Below are positions 38,843 to 47,760 of a stretch of 64,000 nt of DNA, piece after piece. A program made the position numbers and the translations under genes. The stretch lies in the NCBI RefSeq assembly GCF_020524285.1, contig NZ_JAIVKX010000002.1, forward strand, positions 496,001 through 560,000, read 5' to 3'. The stretch is from Alloyangia pacifica. Its GTDB lineage: Bacteria > Pseudomonadota > Alphaproteobacteria > Rhodobacterales > Rhodobacteraceae. Every line of letters begins with the position of its first letter. Position 1 is the first letter of the stretch. The notes beneath the pieces are model-generated. The model ran no database searches, had not been told where the DNA came from, and saw only the letters and a program-made list of their open reading frames with translations.

Positions 38843-40870
38843 ATGACCGAGCGCAACGCCCCCCTCGTCGTCTTCACCCCCTCCGGCAAGCGCGGCCGCG
38901 TGCCCGCCGGAACGCCGGTGCTCGAGGCCGCTCGGCAGCTCGGGGTGGATCTCGACTCGGTCTGCGGCGGGCGCGGCATATGCTCGCGCTGCCAGGTCGC
39001 CCCCGCTTTCGGGCAGTTCGCCAAGCATGGCATCACCTCCACCGAGACCGCCCTCTCCGACTGGAACAAGGTCGAGGCCCGCTACGCCGAGAAACGTGGC
39101 CTTGTCCCCGGGCGCCGCCTCGGCTGCCAGGCGCGGATCCTCGCCGACGTGGTGATCGACGTGCCGCCCGAGAGCCAGCTGCACCGGCAGGTGATCCGCA
39201 AGGATGCCGATGCCCGCCCGGTCGAGATGGACCCGGCGCTGCGCCTCTGCCTCGTCGAGGTCGCCCCGCCGGATATGGACGCGCCGACCGGCGATCTCGA
39301 ACGCCTCACCGAGGCGCTGCGCGAACAATGGGGCATCGAGGGCGCCACAATCGCCCGGCCCGTTCTGGCAACACTCCAAACCACTCTCCGAGAGGGCAAC
39401 TGGACCGTCACCGCCGCGCTGCACCGGACCTCTGCGGAGGCCCCGCCGTGTATCACCGCCCTCTGGCCGGGGCTGCTCGAGGGCGATCTGCATGGCCTCG
39501 CCATCGACCTCGGTTCGACCACCATCGCCGCGCATCTCGTCTCGCTGCGGAGCGGCGAGGTCGTGGCCTCCGCCGGCGTGATGAACCCGCAGATCCGCTT
39601 CGGCGAAGACCTCATGTCGCGCGTCTCCTACGCGATGATGAACCCCGGCGGCGCGGCGGAGATGACCGCGGCCTTGCGGGCTGCGCTGGATCGCCTCGTG
39701 CAGGAGATCGCCGCCAGCGCCCGCATCGAAACGGACCGCATCCTCGACGTGACCCTCGTCGGCAACCCGGTGATGCACCACCTGCTGCTCGGCCTCGACC
39801 CGGTGGAGCTGGGACAGGCGCCCTTCGCGCTCGCCACTTCCTCGGCCCATGATCTGCCCGCGCGCGCGCTCGGCCTCACCGCCCTGCCCGCCGGCGCGCA
39901 GGTCTACCTGCTGCCGCTCATCGCCGGGCACGTGGGCGCCGATGCCGCCGCCGTCGCGCTCTCGGAAGCCCCCGACCGCTCCGACGAGCTGATGCTGACC
40001 GTCGATGTGGGCACCAATGCCGAGCTCCTGCTCGGCAACCGCCGCCGCGTGCTGGCCTGTTCCTCGCCCACCGGCCCGGCCTTCGAGGGCGCGCAGATCA
40101 GCTCCGGCCAGCGTGCCGCCCCCGGCGCCATCGAGGCAATCCGCATCGACCCCGAGACCAAGGAACCGCGTTTCCGCGTCATCGGCTGCGAGCTGTGGTC
40201 GGACGATCCCGGCTTTGCCGCGGGGACCGCGAGAACCGGCATCACCGGTCTTTGCGGCTCGGGGATCATCGAGGCGGTGGCCGAGATGCGCATGGCCGGG
40301 CTGGTGGACGCGGGCGGGCTGATCGGCTCGGCCGCGCAGACCGGCAGCCGGCGGATGATCCCCGAGGGCCGAACGCATGCCTACCTGATCCACGACGGCA
40401 GCGCCGCGGGCGGGCCGGTGATCACCGTGACGCAGGCCGACATCCGCGCCATCCAACTGGCGAAAGCCGCGCTCTACGCCGGGGCGCGGCTGCTGATGGA
40501 CGAGATGGGGGTGGACAAGGTCGATCGCGTGGTGCTGGCCGGGGCCTTCGGCGCGCATATCTCGCCGCGGCACGCGCTGGTCTTGGGGATGATCCCCGAC
40601 GTGGCTGTGGCGCAGGTCACCTCGGCGGGCAATGCCGCGGGCGCCGGCGCGCGCATCGCGCTCTGCAGCCTCGCCGCCCGGCGCCGGGTCGAGGCGCTGG
40701 TGCGGCAGATCACCAAGGTCGAAACCGCCATCGAGCCGCGTTTCCAGGAGCATTTCGTCGCCGCGACCGCCATCCCCCATGCCAGCGCGCCCTTCGCCGA
40801 GACCCGCCGCGCCGCGCCCCTGCCCGAGCCGTCGTTCAACGCCGAGGGCCCGCGCCGCAGGCGGCGCTAG
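38843..40870 (+). CDS. RACo/RamA-like corrinoid-protein reductive activator ([2Fe-2S] plus ASKHA domain)
   Basis: 675 residues. The N-terminal ~100 residues are a [2Fe-2S] ferredoxin with C41, C47, C50 and C95 (CGGRGICSRC, then LGC). After a linker comes an actin-like ASKHA ATPase with phosphate motifs LAIDLGSTTIAAHLV, TVDVGTNAELLLGN and VLAGAFGAHISPRHAL. Proteins of this architecture use ATP and a low-potential iron-sulfur centre to reduce inactive cob(II)amide back to cob(I)amide in corrinoid methyltransferase systems. No corrinoid protein or MtgB/MttB-type methyltransferase gene lies nearby, and MetH at 5151 keeps its own reactivation domain. The client is therefore unknown. Its stop codon overlaps that of the convergent gene. 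Confidence 0.85.
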   Translation: MTERNAPLVVFTPSGKRGRVPAGTPVLEAARQLGVDLDSVCGGRGICSRCQVAPAFGQFAKHGITSTETALSDWNKVEARYAEKRGLVPGRRLGCQARILADVVIDVPPESQLHRQVIRKDADARPVEMDPALRLCLVEVAPPDMDAPTGDLERLTEALREQWGIEGATIARPVLATLQTTLREGNWTVTAALHRTSAEAPPCITALWPGLLEGDLHGLAIDLGSTTIAAHLVSLRSGEVVASAGVMNPQIRFGEDLMSRVSYAMMNPGGAAEMTAALRAALDRLVQEIAASARIETDRILDVTLVGNPVMHHLLLGLDPVELGQAPFALATSSAHDLPARALGLTALPAGAQVYLLPLIAGHVGADAAAVALSEAPDRSDELMLTVDVGTNAELLLGNRRRVLACSSPTGPAFEGAQISSGQRAAPGAIEAIRIDPETKEPRFRVIGCELWSDDPGFAAGTARTGITGLCGSGIIEAVAEMRMAGLVDAGGLIGSAAQTGSRRMIPEGRTHAYLIHDGSAAGGPVITVTQADIRAIQLAKAALYAGARLLMDEMGVDKVDRVVLAGAFGAHISPRHALVLGMIPDVAVAQVTSAGNAAGAGARIALCSLAARRRVEALVRQITKVETAIEPRFQEHFVAATAIPHASAPFAETRRAAPLPEPSFNAEGPRRRRR

Positions 40871-41865
40871 GCCGCGGCCACGATCTGATCGACCAGGTTT
40901 CGCAGATCCCCGAAATAGCCCCCGGACCGCGCGGGCCGCATCGGGTCGGAGGTGATCGCGACGACCATCTCGCGCTCGGGCACCACCACCAGCATCTGCC
41001 CGCCGTAGCCGCGGGCGTAGGCCGCCTGCGCGCCGTCGAAGCGGGTCAGGAACCAGCCATAACCGTACGCATCGCCGGAAAACGGCGAGCGCGCCCGCGG
41101 CTGCCAGGAGGTCTCGAGCCAGCGCTGCGGCACCACCTGCCGCCCCTCCCATTGCCCGCCGCGGCGCACCATCTCGCCGATCCGCAGCAGACCTCGCGGG
41201 GTGACCGCCATGTCGTTGCCGCCAAGAAAGCGCCCCTGCGGATCGCGCACCCAGGGCGCGAACTCGATGCCCAGCGGATCGCCGAGACCCTGCCGTGCAA
41301 GGCGCAGCAGGCTCGCGCCCGTCGCCTCCGAAAGCGCCGCGCCGAGCACGTGCCAGCCGCCGGTGGAATAGATGAACCGCCCGCCCGGCCGCGCCTGCGG
41401 CTCGGGCTGCAGCGCGCTGTCAAGCCAATTGTCGCTGGCCACCCAGGCGCCGTAGGAGCCGCCCGAGGTCCGCACCAGCCCGGCGCGCATGGACAGCAGG
41501 TCGCCCACGGTGAGATCGTCGCGGCTGTCCCCGCTCGGCCCGCGCCCGAGCAGCGGCAGCACCGGGGCCTCGACCCCGGCGATGTCCCCCGCGTCGATGG
41601 CAATGCCGGTGAGCAGCGCCAGCAGCGTCTTCGACACGGATTTCACATTGGCCACGCGGTCGAGACCGCCGCCGCGAAAAGACTCTTCGAAGACCGGCGC
41701 GCCCCGCTTCCACACCAGCAGCGCATGCAACTGGTCCAGCGCTTCGGCCCGCGCCTCCCAGGGCCGGGCCTGGGCCAGCGCAGGGCTGGCGAGAGCGGGC
41801 GTCGCGAGGAGCGCGGCGGTGCCGCTGAGAAAGCGGCGGCGGGAGAGGGGCGGGTTGGGTGTCAT
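40867..41865 (-). CDS. Tat-exported serine hydrolase, beta-lactamase class C-like fold
   Basis: 332 residues. The twin-arginine signal is SRRRFLSGTAALL with cleavage near ALAQA. The SxxK catalytic motif is in NVKSVSKTLLALL. The position of the class C Tyr motif reads FIYSTGGWHVLG (YST rather than YSN), and GYGGQMLVV occupies the third-motif region. These features fit esterase or D-alanyl-peptidase-like members rather than a proven beta-lactamase. I chose the ATG at 41865 to place the arginine pair near the N-terminus. It converges on the RACo-like gene with a 4-bp overlap of ends. Confidence 0.82.
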   Translation of the reverse strand: MTPNPPLSRRRFLSGTAALLATPALASPALAQARPWEARAEALDQLHALLVWKRGAPVFEESFRGGGLDRVANVKSVSKTLLALLTGIAIDAGDIAGVEAPVLPLLGRGPSGDSRDDLTVGDLLSMRAGLVRTSGGSYGAWVASDNWLDSALQPEPQARPGGRFIYSTGGWHVLGAALSEATGASLLRLARQGLGDPLGIEFAPWVRDPQGRFLGGNDMAVTPRGLLRIGEMVRRGGQWEGRQVVPQRWLETSWQPRARSPFSGDAYGYGWFLTRFDGAQAAYARGYGGQMLVVVPEREMVVAITSDPMRPARSGGYFGDLRNLVDQIVAAA

Positions 41866-41992
41866 ACGCAAGACCCTCGGTCCTCGTCCCCGCTCCGGCA
41901 AGCCAACGTGTCATCACACCCGCGTGTGGCGCAAATCTCCATCGCAGCCGCTTGACGCGCCCGCGGCGCCCGCGTAGATCGTCTGACAGAGC

Positions 41993-42066
41993 GCGGGTAT
42001 GATGTAATGGTAGCCTGTCAGCTTCCCAAGCTGAACGCGCGGGTTCGATTCCCGCTACCCGCTCCA
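41993..42066 (+). tRNA. tRNA-Gly (anticodon CCC)
   Basis: 74 nt including an encoded CCA. The acceptor stem is GCGGGTA/TACCCGC. The anticodon loop TTCCCAA on stem TCAGC/GCTGA gives CCC. The T-arm contains GGTTCGATTCC. It is the tRNA reading GGG codons. Confidence 0.96.
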
Positions 42067-42122
42067 CCTCTTCCAAGTTCTCCGAAATCTCCGCCTGCCC
42101 GGTGCTTTGCCCGGTCAGCCGT

Positions 42123-43232
42123 TCAGTGCGCCGCCCGCAGCCGCTGGCGCAGCAGCCGGACGCCTTCCCGCACCTCGCCCCGCACCGCCCCCTCGCGCGG
42201 CGCATCGCGCAGCGTGGTCAGCAGCGCCTCCTCCGGTCGCCCCTTGCGCGCCCAGACCTGCCGCCGCAGCACCGCCTGCGCCGCCGCGGGCAGCCGTTCC
42301 GGCACCTCGCGCCCCGAGACCGTCGCCCAGACCAGCGACCAGCAGCGCGGCGCGCTCCACGGATTGTAGCCGCCGCCGCCCGAGACGATCATCGCCGGGG
42401 CCAGTTCGCGCAGCGCCGCCGCCGCCCGCGCATGGGCGTTGTTCGACAGCGCCAGCCGCGCCAGCGGATCCTCGAGCACCGCATCCGCCCCGCATTGCAG
42501 AAAGATCGCATCGGGCCGGAAGGCCGCGACCGCGGGCAGGATCATCTCCTCGAGCACATGGGTGAACTCGCTGTCGTTGAAGTCCCGCGGCACCGGCAGG
42601 TTGAAGGCCGCGCCCCCGGCCCGATCCGTCAGCGCCCCGGTGAACGGCCAGCGTTTCGCCTCGTGCACCGAGATCACCCGCACCCGCTCGGAGCCGTCGA
42701 AGGCGATCTCCACCCCGTCGCCGTGATGTGCGTCGATGTCCACATAGGCGACGCGCCGCATCCCAAGCCGCAAGAGGTGGCGGATGGTCAGTACCGGCTC
42801 GTTGAGAAAGCAGAAGCCGCTGGCCCTGTCGGCAAGCGCGTGATGGGTGCCGCCGCCGGGGTTGAACACCACGCCGCCCTGCGCCGCGACCATCTCGGCG
42901 GCCAGCAGCCCGCCGCCCACGGCGGTCGCCGGGCGCCGGTACATCTCGGGAAAGACCGGGTTCGACAGCGTGCCGAGCCCGTGGCGCTGCCGCACCTCCT
43001 CGGCCACGGCCCCCGCCGCCTCCGCCGCCTGCAGCGCCGCCACGTAGCGCGGCGAGTGGAATTCGGTGAGCGCCACCGGTTTCGCCCGCGGCGAGACCCG
43101 CCACGCCCCGGCCGGCAGCCAGCCGAGCGCGCGGCACAGGTCGATCACCGCCGGCACCCGCTCGATCGACAGCGGATGCAACTTGCCGTAGCGCGAGCCG
43201 CGGTAGATCTCCGAGCCGATGAATGTCGCCAC
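42123..43232 (-). CDS. Histone deacetylase-family hydrolase (AcuC-like)
   Basis: 369 residues of the arginase/deacetylase fold. Catalytic and zinc-site motifs are in order: PGGGTHHALADRASGFCFLN, AYVDIDAHHGDGVEIAF, FLQCGADAVLEDPLARL and SGGGGYNPW. Bacterial members deacetylate small molecules or proteins, for example acetyl-CoA synthetase in the AcuC case. No acs gene is nearby, so the substrate is unknown. The ATG has AGCGGAGGG 14 bases upstream, at the end of a family-2 repeat. It is downstream of olsB on the same strand. Confidence 0.88.
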   Translation of the reverse strand: MATFIGSEIYRGSRYGKLHPLSIERVPAVIDLCRALGWLPAGAWRVSPRAKPVALTEFHSPRYVAALQAAEAAGAVAEEVRQRHGLGTLSNPVFPEMYRRPATAVGGGLLAAEMVAAQGGVVFNPGGGTHHALADRASGFCFLNEPVLTIRHLLRLGMRRVAYVDIDAHHGDGVEIAFDGSERVRVISVHEAKRWPFTGALTDRAGGAAFNLPVPRDFNDSEFTHVLEEMILPAVAAFRPDAIFLQCGADAVLEDPLARLALSNNAHARAAAALRELAPAMIVSGGGGYNPWSAPRCWSLVWATVSGREVPERLPAAAQAVLRRQVWARKGRPEEALLTTLRDAPREGAVRGEVREGVRLLRQRLRAAH

Positions 43233-43244
43233 GCGGGCCCTCCG

Positions 43245-43311
43245 CTTCTTCTCTTTCCAAATACGCCGGGGGTGAATTTGCCGCAGGCAAAGAGGGGGCT
43301 GCGCCCCCCGC
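43245..43311 (-). repeat. Dispersed two-hairpin repeat family 2, copy 2 (between olsB and the deacetylase)
   Basis: Read on the minus strand, it starts 17 bp after the olsB stop with a GC palindrome, then TTGCC-TGC-GGCAA, then TTCACCCCCGGCGTATTT and GGAAAGAGAAGAAG. The purine-rich tail ends at 43245, adjoining the likely Shine-Dalgarno of the next gene. Confidence 0.75.
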
Positions 43312-43327
43312 TCGCCCCCCTCCGGCG

Positions 43328-44089
43328 CTACCCCGCAATCGCCCGGAGCGCCCGGGTGCGCGCCGGGGGGATCGCCGCGGTCTCGACCCCGGTGAAGACG
43401 TGCAGCGTGTTCATCTGCCGGTCCACCACCGCGTGATCGCTGACCCAGCCGCCCATCCCGAGGTAGGTGCGCAACAGCGGCGGGATCAGCTTGAGACCGC
43501 CGCGCGCGTCAACGGATCCCGAAGCGAAGCGCACGACCTCGCCGGCCTTGACGCCGATCTGCCAGCGCGCGGGCGCGGCATGGCGGGCGCGCAGGAAACC
43601 GAAGGCGGGCGCGTAGCGCGCCGGGTCGGTGCCGGCGAAGCTTGCACAGCCGAAGAGCAGCCGCGCGCCGCCGCGGTCCACCAGCGCGGCGATCGCGCCC
43701 CAGGCCAGCCGCAGCACGTCCGGATCGACCATCCCCGGTCGGGTGCAGAATCGCCCCAGTTCGATCAGCGGGCCGCCGAAACCCTCGAGCTTCGAAAGGT
43801 CGTAGAACTGCGCCGAGTAGCTGCCGCCGATCTCGGCGCTGGTCTCGAGCCAGAGGTAGCGGAAGCAGGCGAGCGGCAGCCCGCTCTCATCCTCGATCAG
43901 CACGTGGCGGCAGCGCACGTCGAGCGGATCGGCGTCGGGGGCGGCACCGGGCCCGAAGAAGGCGAGCGCGCGCAGCGCCTGTGCCTTCGAGAGGTCCTCC
44001 GGTCCCGCCGCGCGCCGCGCGCGGAACCGGCCGCGGGACAGGAGCAGACCACCCTCCCCCGAAGCATCCTCATGCACGCGGGAGGCCAT
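43328..44089 (-). CDS. olsB: Ornithine-acyl-ACP N-acyltransferase (ornithine lipid synthesis)
   Basis: 253 residues, GNAT-like. The conserved OlsB segments are YDLSKLEGFGGPLIELGRFC, LLFGCASFAGTDP and PLLRTYLGMGGWVSDHAVVD. It transfers a 3-hydroxyacyl group from ACP to ornithine to make lyso-ornithine lipid, a phosphorus-free membrane lipid. The usual partner olsA is not adjacent: the next gene downstream is a deacetylase. Upstream, bamE ends 10 bp away on the same strand, so the two may be cotranscribed. Confidence 0.87.
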   Translation of the reverse strand: MASRVHEDASGEGGLLLSRGRFRARRAAGPEDLSKAQALRALAFFGPGAAPDADPLDVRCRHVLIEDESGLPLACFRYLWLETSAEIGGSYSAQFYDLSKLEGFGGPLIELGRFCTRPGMVDPDVLRLAWGAIAALVDRGGARLLFGCASFAGTDPARYAPAFGFLRARHAAPARWQIGVKAGEVVRFASGSVDARGGLKLIPPLLRTYLGMGGWVSDHAVVDRQMNTLHVFTGVETAAIPPARTRALRAIAG

Positions 44090-44099
44090 GGTCAGCGCC

Positions 44100-44552
44100 T
44101 CACATCTGGTCCAGATCGCCGAGGGTCAGGCCACCGATATTGCCGAAGAGCTTGCGGATGAAGCCCATTTCGCCATCGTTGGTGCGGGTGATGCGGCGGG
44201 TGATCGGCACGACGTGACCGTCTTCCAGCCCGTAGCGCGAGATATTGTCGACCACGCCCTGGCCGTCGAAGGTGATCGCGAGGACCTCGCGGTCGACCAC
44301 CTCGGGCTCCTGCCAGGCGAAGCTGCGGACCTGCGACTCGATGTAGTAGTAGCCGCCCTGGTCGCGCACGCCGGCGGCGGAGGGCACGCCGATCATGTCC
44401 TCGACCGTCGCGCGCGTGTCGATGCCGGGCACGATCTGCAGCAGATCATCTTCGCGCGGCACGTAGCCGTGGGTCTGGTACTGCGCCGTGCAGGCAGACA
44501 GACCCAGGGCCGCGGTTCCAGCCAGAAGCGCAAATCTCAACCGTGATACCAT
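44100..44552 (-). CDS. bamE: BamE/SmpA-family outer-membrane lipoprotein
   Basis: 150 residues. The ATG at 44552 gives the lipoprotein signal MVSRLRFALLAGTAALGLSA followed by Cys. The mature protein has the SmpA/OmlA layout: VPGIDTRATVEDMIGVPSAA, then YYYIESQVRSFAWQEPEVVD, and ITFDGQGVVDNISRYGLEDG. It is a small accessory lipoprotein of the BAM complex that inserts outer-membrane proteins. It diverges from the yceD-rpmF-plsX block. Confidence 0.9.
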   Translation of the reverse strand: MVSRLRFALLAGTAALGLSACTAQYQTHGYVPREDDLLQIVPGIDTRATVEDMIGVPSAAGVRDQGGYYYIESQVRSFAWQEPEVVDREVLAITFDGQGVVDNISRYGLEDGHVVPITRRITRTNDGEMGFIRKLFGNIGGLTLGDLDQM

Positions 44553-44646
44553 GGACGCAGTCCTGCCCCTTGCCATGCCCCTGAGGGCCTTCTATCCCGC
44601 ATTACACAACCGAGCCAAGCGCTTCAAGCAAAGGAAAGGCGAGCCC

Positions 44647-45210
44647 ATGGACAGAGGCGGAAACCCCGCGCGGCTGCGCGTCTCGACACTGCGCCGCGAC
44701 GTGGCCACAGAGTTTGATTTTCGCCCCGAGGCCGAGGAGCGCGCCGCGCTGGCCGAGGAACTGGGGCTGCTGGGGCTGCGCAAGGCCCGGCTGGCGGGCC
44801 GGCTGAGCCCCGAGGCCGGCGGCGCCTACCGGCTGACCGCCGATCTCGGCGCCACGGTGGTGCAGCCCTGTGTCGTCACGCTCGATCCGGTGACCACGCG
44901 CATCGACGAGGAGGTCTCGCTGCTGTTCCGCCCGGCGCAGCAGATCGCCGAGCCCGACCCGGGGTCGGAGGTCGAGGTGCCCGAGGAAGAAGAAGAGCCG
45001 CTGCCCGACGTGATCGAGCTGCGCCGGATTCTCGCCGAGGCGCTCTCGCTGGCGCTGCCGCCCTACCCGCGCAGCGCGGCGGCGCAGGAGATGGCCGACG
45101 CAGCGCCGGAAGAGCCCGAAGAGGACCCTTCCGAATCTCGTCCGAACCCGTTTGCCGGGCTCGCAGAACTGCGCGATCGGCTCTCGAAGGACGAAAAAGA
45201 CGAAGACTGA
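44647..45210 (+). CDS. DUF177/YceD-family protein
   Basis: 187 residues. The family signature includes ADLGATVVQPCVVTLDPVTT, an acidic run near 115 (EVPEEEEE) and PFAGLAELRDRL at the end. YceD proteins are encoded almost invariably before rpmF and are linked to 23S rRNA or ribosome processing; their exact role is unsettled. The order here, yceD-rpmF-plsX-fabH, is the standard one, though a 171-bp gap with its own promoter precedes rpmF. Confidence 0.9.
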   Translation: MDRGGNPARLRVSTLRRDVATEFDFRPEAEERAALAEELGLLGLRKARLAGRLSPEAGGAYRLTADLGATVVQPCVVTLDPVTTRIDEEVSLLFRPAQQIAEPDPGSEVEVPEEEEEPLPDVIELRRILAEALSLALPPYPRSAAAQEMADAAPEEPEEDPSESRPNPFAGLAELRDRLSKDEKDED

Positions 45211-45233
45211 GCCCGTGCGGCGCGAAATCTCTC

Positions 45234-45261
45234 TTGCGTCTTTGCAAGAAATACCTATTTT
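45234..45261 (+). promoter_or_regulatory. Promoter of rpmF-plsX-fabH
   Basis: TTGCGT (45234-45239), a 16-bp spacer and TATTTT (45256-45261) lie in an AT-rich patch after yceD. A stem CCCGA/TCGGG with a 6-nt loop (about 45325-45340) sits in the leader before rpmF. Confidence 0.5.
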
Positions 45262-45381
45262 CGCGCCTTCATCGGAATTCCGGGTTGCAAGCCTCCATGG
45301 GTTAAGACTATGAGGCCGGGCACGCCCGAACGTTATCGGGCACCCGTATAGCCCCCACACGCGAACAATCGAGGTTGAGAC

Positions 45382-45588
45382 ATGGCCGTCCAACAGAACA
45401 AAGTATCGAAATCGCGCCGCAACAACCGTCGCGCCCATGACGCGCTGGTCGCGGCCAACCCCAACGAGTGCAGCAACTGCGGCGAACTCAAGCGTCCGCA
45501 CCACGTCTGCCCGTCCTGCGGCCACTACGCCGACCGTGAGGTCGTCGCGATGGCTGACGAGATCGACCTGGACGAAGACGCAGCATAA
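45382..45588 (+). CDS. rpmF: 50S ribosomal protein L32
   Basis: 68 residues beginning [20 protein letters not shown], with a zinc-type cysteine set ([17 protein letters not shown]). It is a structural protein of the large ribosomal subunit near the peptidyl-transferase region. It is followed after 24 bp by plsX, linking ribosome and lipid synthesis as in most bacteria. Confidence 0.97.
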   Translation: MAVQQNKVSKSRRNNRRAHDALVAANPNECSNCGELKRPHHVCPSCGHYADREVVAMADEIDLDEDAA

Positions 45589-45612
45589 TCTGCGGAAAGG
45601 CCCGGTCGTCGC

Positions 45613-46737
45613 ATGACATCCGCAATGGATAACCGTCAGGCGCACGGGCCTCTGGTCCTCTCCATCGACGCCATGGGTGGCGATCGCGGGCCGGCAACCA
45701 TCGTTGCCGGTCTTTCCGCCTTTGCGCGGAAGCATCGCGATGTCCGCTTCCTGCTGCACGGACCCGAGGCCGAGTTGCGCCAGCTGGTGGACAAGCACAA
45801 AGGCTTGCCCGCCCAGGTCGAGATTCGCGACGCTTCCGGCGTCGTATCGATGGAAGACAAACCCAGCCACGTGATGCGCAACGGGCAGGACACCTCGATG
45901 TGGTCCACGCTCGACGCGGTGCGCAACCGCGAGGCCACGGTTGCGGTTTCCTGCGGCAACACCGGCGCGCTGATGCTGCTGTCGATGGTGCGGCTGCGCA
46001 AGCTGCCCGGGGTCAACCGCCCCGCCATCGCGGTGCTCTGGCCCTCGCGCAACCCGCAGGGCTACAACGTCATGCTCGACGTTGGTGCCGATATCCGCGC
46101 CGACGCGGATGACCTTCTGAAATACGCGATGATGGGCGCCTCCTATGCCCGCAACGGTCTGAACCTCGAGCGCCCGCGCATCGGCCTGCTGAACGTCGGC
46201 ACCGAAGAGCACAAGGGCCGCGCCGAGCTGAAGGCCGCGCATGAGCTCATCACCGCCAACGCCGAGGCCGGCGCCTTCGATTACGTCGGTTTCGTCGAGG
46301 GTGGCGACATCCCCGGCAAGCGCTGCGACGTCATCGTCACCGACGGCTTCACCGGCAATATCGCGCTGAAGACCGGCGAAGGCACAGCCTCGCTGATCAA
46401 TTCACTTCTGCGCGAGGCTTTCACCTACTCGCCGCTGTCGCGGCTCGCCGCCCTGCTCGCCCTGAGTTCGCTCAAGCGCCTGCAGGCACGCGTGGATCCG
46501 CGCCGCAAGAACGGCGGCGTCTTCCTCGGCCTCAACGGCACCGTGGTGAAATCTCACGGCGCGGCGGATGCCACCGGGGTGGCCGCAGCGGTGGAACTGG
46601 CCTATGACCTCGCGCAGTCCGGCTTCGGAGATCGCCTGGCGGCCCGCGTTGCCAACGCGGCGGCCGTCGCCGAGACCGAAGCCACCGCCGACCCGGCGGA
46701 CGCCACAGATACGAAGAAAAACGGAACAGGCACATGA
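45613..46737 (+). CDS. plsX: Phosphate acyltransferase
   Basis: 374 residues. PlsX signatures are LSIDAMGGDRGPATIVAGL, SCGNTGALMLLSMVRL, RPAIAVLWPS and VTDGFTGNIALKTGEGTASL. It converts acyl-ACP plus phosphate to acyl-phosphate for glycerol-3-phosphate acylation at the membrane. ATG 45613 is used; the in-frame ATG at 45625 (MDNRQAHGPL) is possible. The stop overlaps the fabH start (ATGA). The last ~25 residues are an Ala/Thr-rich tail. Confidence 0.96.
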   Translation: MTSAMDNRQAHGPLVLSIDAMGGDRGPATIVAGLSAFARKHRDVRFLLHGPEAELRQLVDKHKGLPAQVEIRDASGVVSMEDKPSHVMRNGQDTSMWSTLDAVRNREATVAVSCGNTGALMLLSMVRLRKLPGVNRPAIAVLWPSRNPQGYNVMLDVGADIRADADDLLKYAMMGASYARNGLNLERPRIGLLNVGTEEHKGRAELKAAHELITANAEAGAFDYVGFVEGGDIPGKRCDVIVTDGFTGNIALKTGEGTASLINSLLREAFTYSPLSRLAALLALSSLKRLQARVDPRRKNGGVFLGLNGTVVKSHGAADATGVAAAVELAYDLAQSGFGDRLAARVANAAAVAETEATADPADATDTKKNGTGT

Positions 46738-47705
46738 GCATCAGGGCGAAGGTCGCGGGCATCGGGCACTACCTGCCCCAGCGTGTGGTCCCCAACGCGG
46801 AATTCGAGAAAACCCTCGACACCTCCGACGAATGGATCCGCTCGCGCTCCGGCATCGAACGCCGCCACTTCGCCGCCGAGGGGGAAACCACCTCGATGCT
46901 CGCCGCCCATGCGGCCGAGGCCGCGCTGAAGGATGCCGGGCTCGAGGCCCCTGATCTCGACGCGCTGATCGTCGCCACCTCGACCCCCGACCTGACCTTC
47001 CCCTCCGCCGCCACCATGGTGCAGGCCCGCATCGGCATGACCGGCGGCTTTGCCTTCGACGTGCAGGCGGTCTGCGCCGGCTTCGTCTACGCCCTGTCGA
47101 CCGCCAACGCGATGATCGTCTCGGGCCAAGCCAAGCGCGTCATGGTGATCGGCGCCGAGACCTTCTCGCGCATCATGGACTGGACCGACCGCGCCACCTG
47201 CGTGCTCTTCGGGGATGGCGCAGGCGCGCTGATCCTCGAGGCCTCCGAGGGCGCGGGCAGCGCCGCCGACCGCGGCATCCTTTCGGTCGATCTGCATTCC
47301 GACGGCCAGTTCCGCGACCTGCTCTACGTCGACGGCGGCGTCTCGACCCAGTCCACCGGCCACCTGCGCATGGAGGGCAAGGAAGTCTTCCGCCACGCGG
47401 TGGAGAAGCTCGCCAAGACCGCGACCGCGGCCATGGAGAAGGCCGGCGTCACCTCGGAAGAGGTCGATTGGGTCGTGCCGCACCAGGCCAACATCCGCAT
47501 CATCAACGGCACCGCCAAGAAGCTGGGCCTGCCGATGGAACGCGTCGTGGTCACCGTGCAGGACCACGGCAACACCTCCGCCGCCTCGATCCCGCTGGCG
47601 CTTTCGGTCGGCAAGGCCGAGGGCAAGATCAAGTCCGGCGACGTGGTGGTCACCGAGGCCATCGGCGGCGGTTTGGCCTGGGGCGCTGTCGTCATCCGTT
47701 GGTGA
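46734..47705 (+). CDS. fabH: 3-oxoacyl-ACP synthase III
   Basis: 323 residues with the complete catalytic triad: C114 in DVQAVCAGF, H250 in VPHQANIRI and N280 in DHGNTSAAS. It condenses acetyl-CoA with malonyl-ACP to begin fatty acid synthesis. It is translationally coupled to plsX by a 4-bp overlap. The next gene has its own promoter. Confidence 0.97.
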   Translation: MSIRAKVAGIGHYLPQRVVPNAEFEKTLDTSDEWIRSRSGIERRHFAAEGETTSMLAAHAAEAALKDAGLEAPDLDALIVATSTPDLTFPSAATMVQARIGMTGGFAFDVQAVCAGFVYALSTANAMIVSGQAKRVMVIGAETFSRIMDWTDRATCVLFGDGAGALILEASEGAGSAADRGILSVDLHSDGQFRDLLYVDGGVSTQSTGHLRMEGKEVFRHAVEKLAKTATAAMEKAGVTSEEVDWVVPHQANIRIINGTAKKLGLPMERVVVTVQDHGNTSAASIPLALSVGKAEGKIKSGDVVVTEAIGGGLAWGAVVIRW

Positions 47706-47760
47706 GCGCAAAAATCCGGCAAAATCCGGCCCTTGCAGGCGACAAGCCGGCAAGGGCTGC

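Noticed and set aside
41993-42066. tRNA-Gly or tRNA-Pro as integration site of a genomic island
   Set aside because: No integrase, no direct repeat of the tRNA 3' ends, and the flanks are ordinary chromosomal genes.
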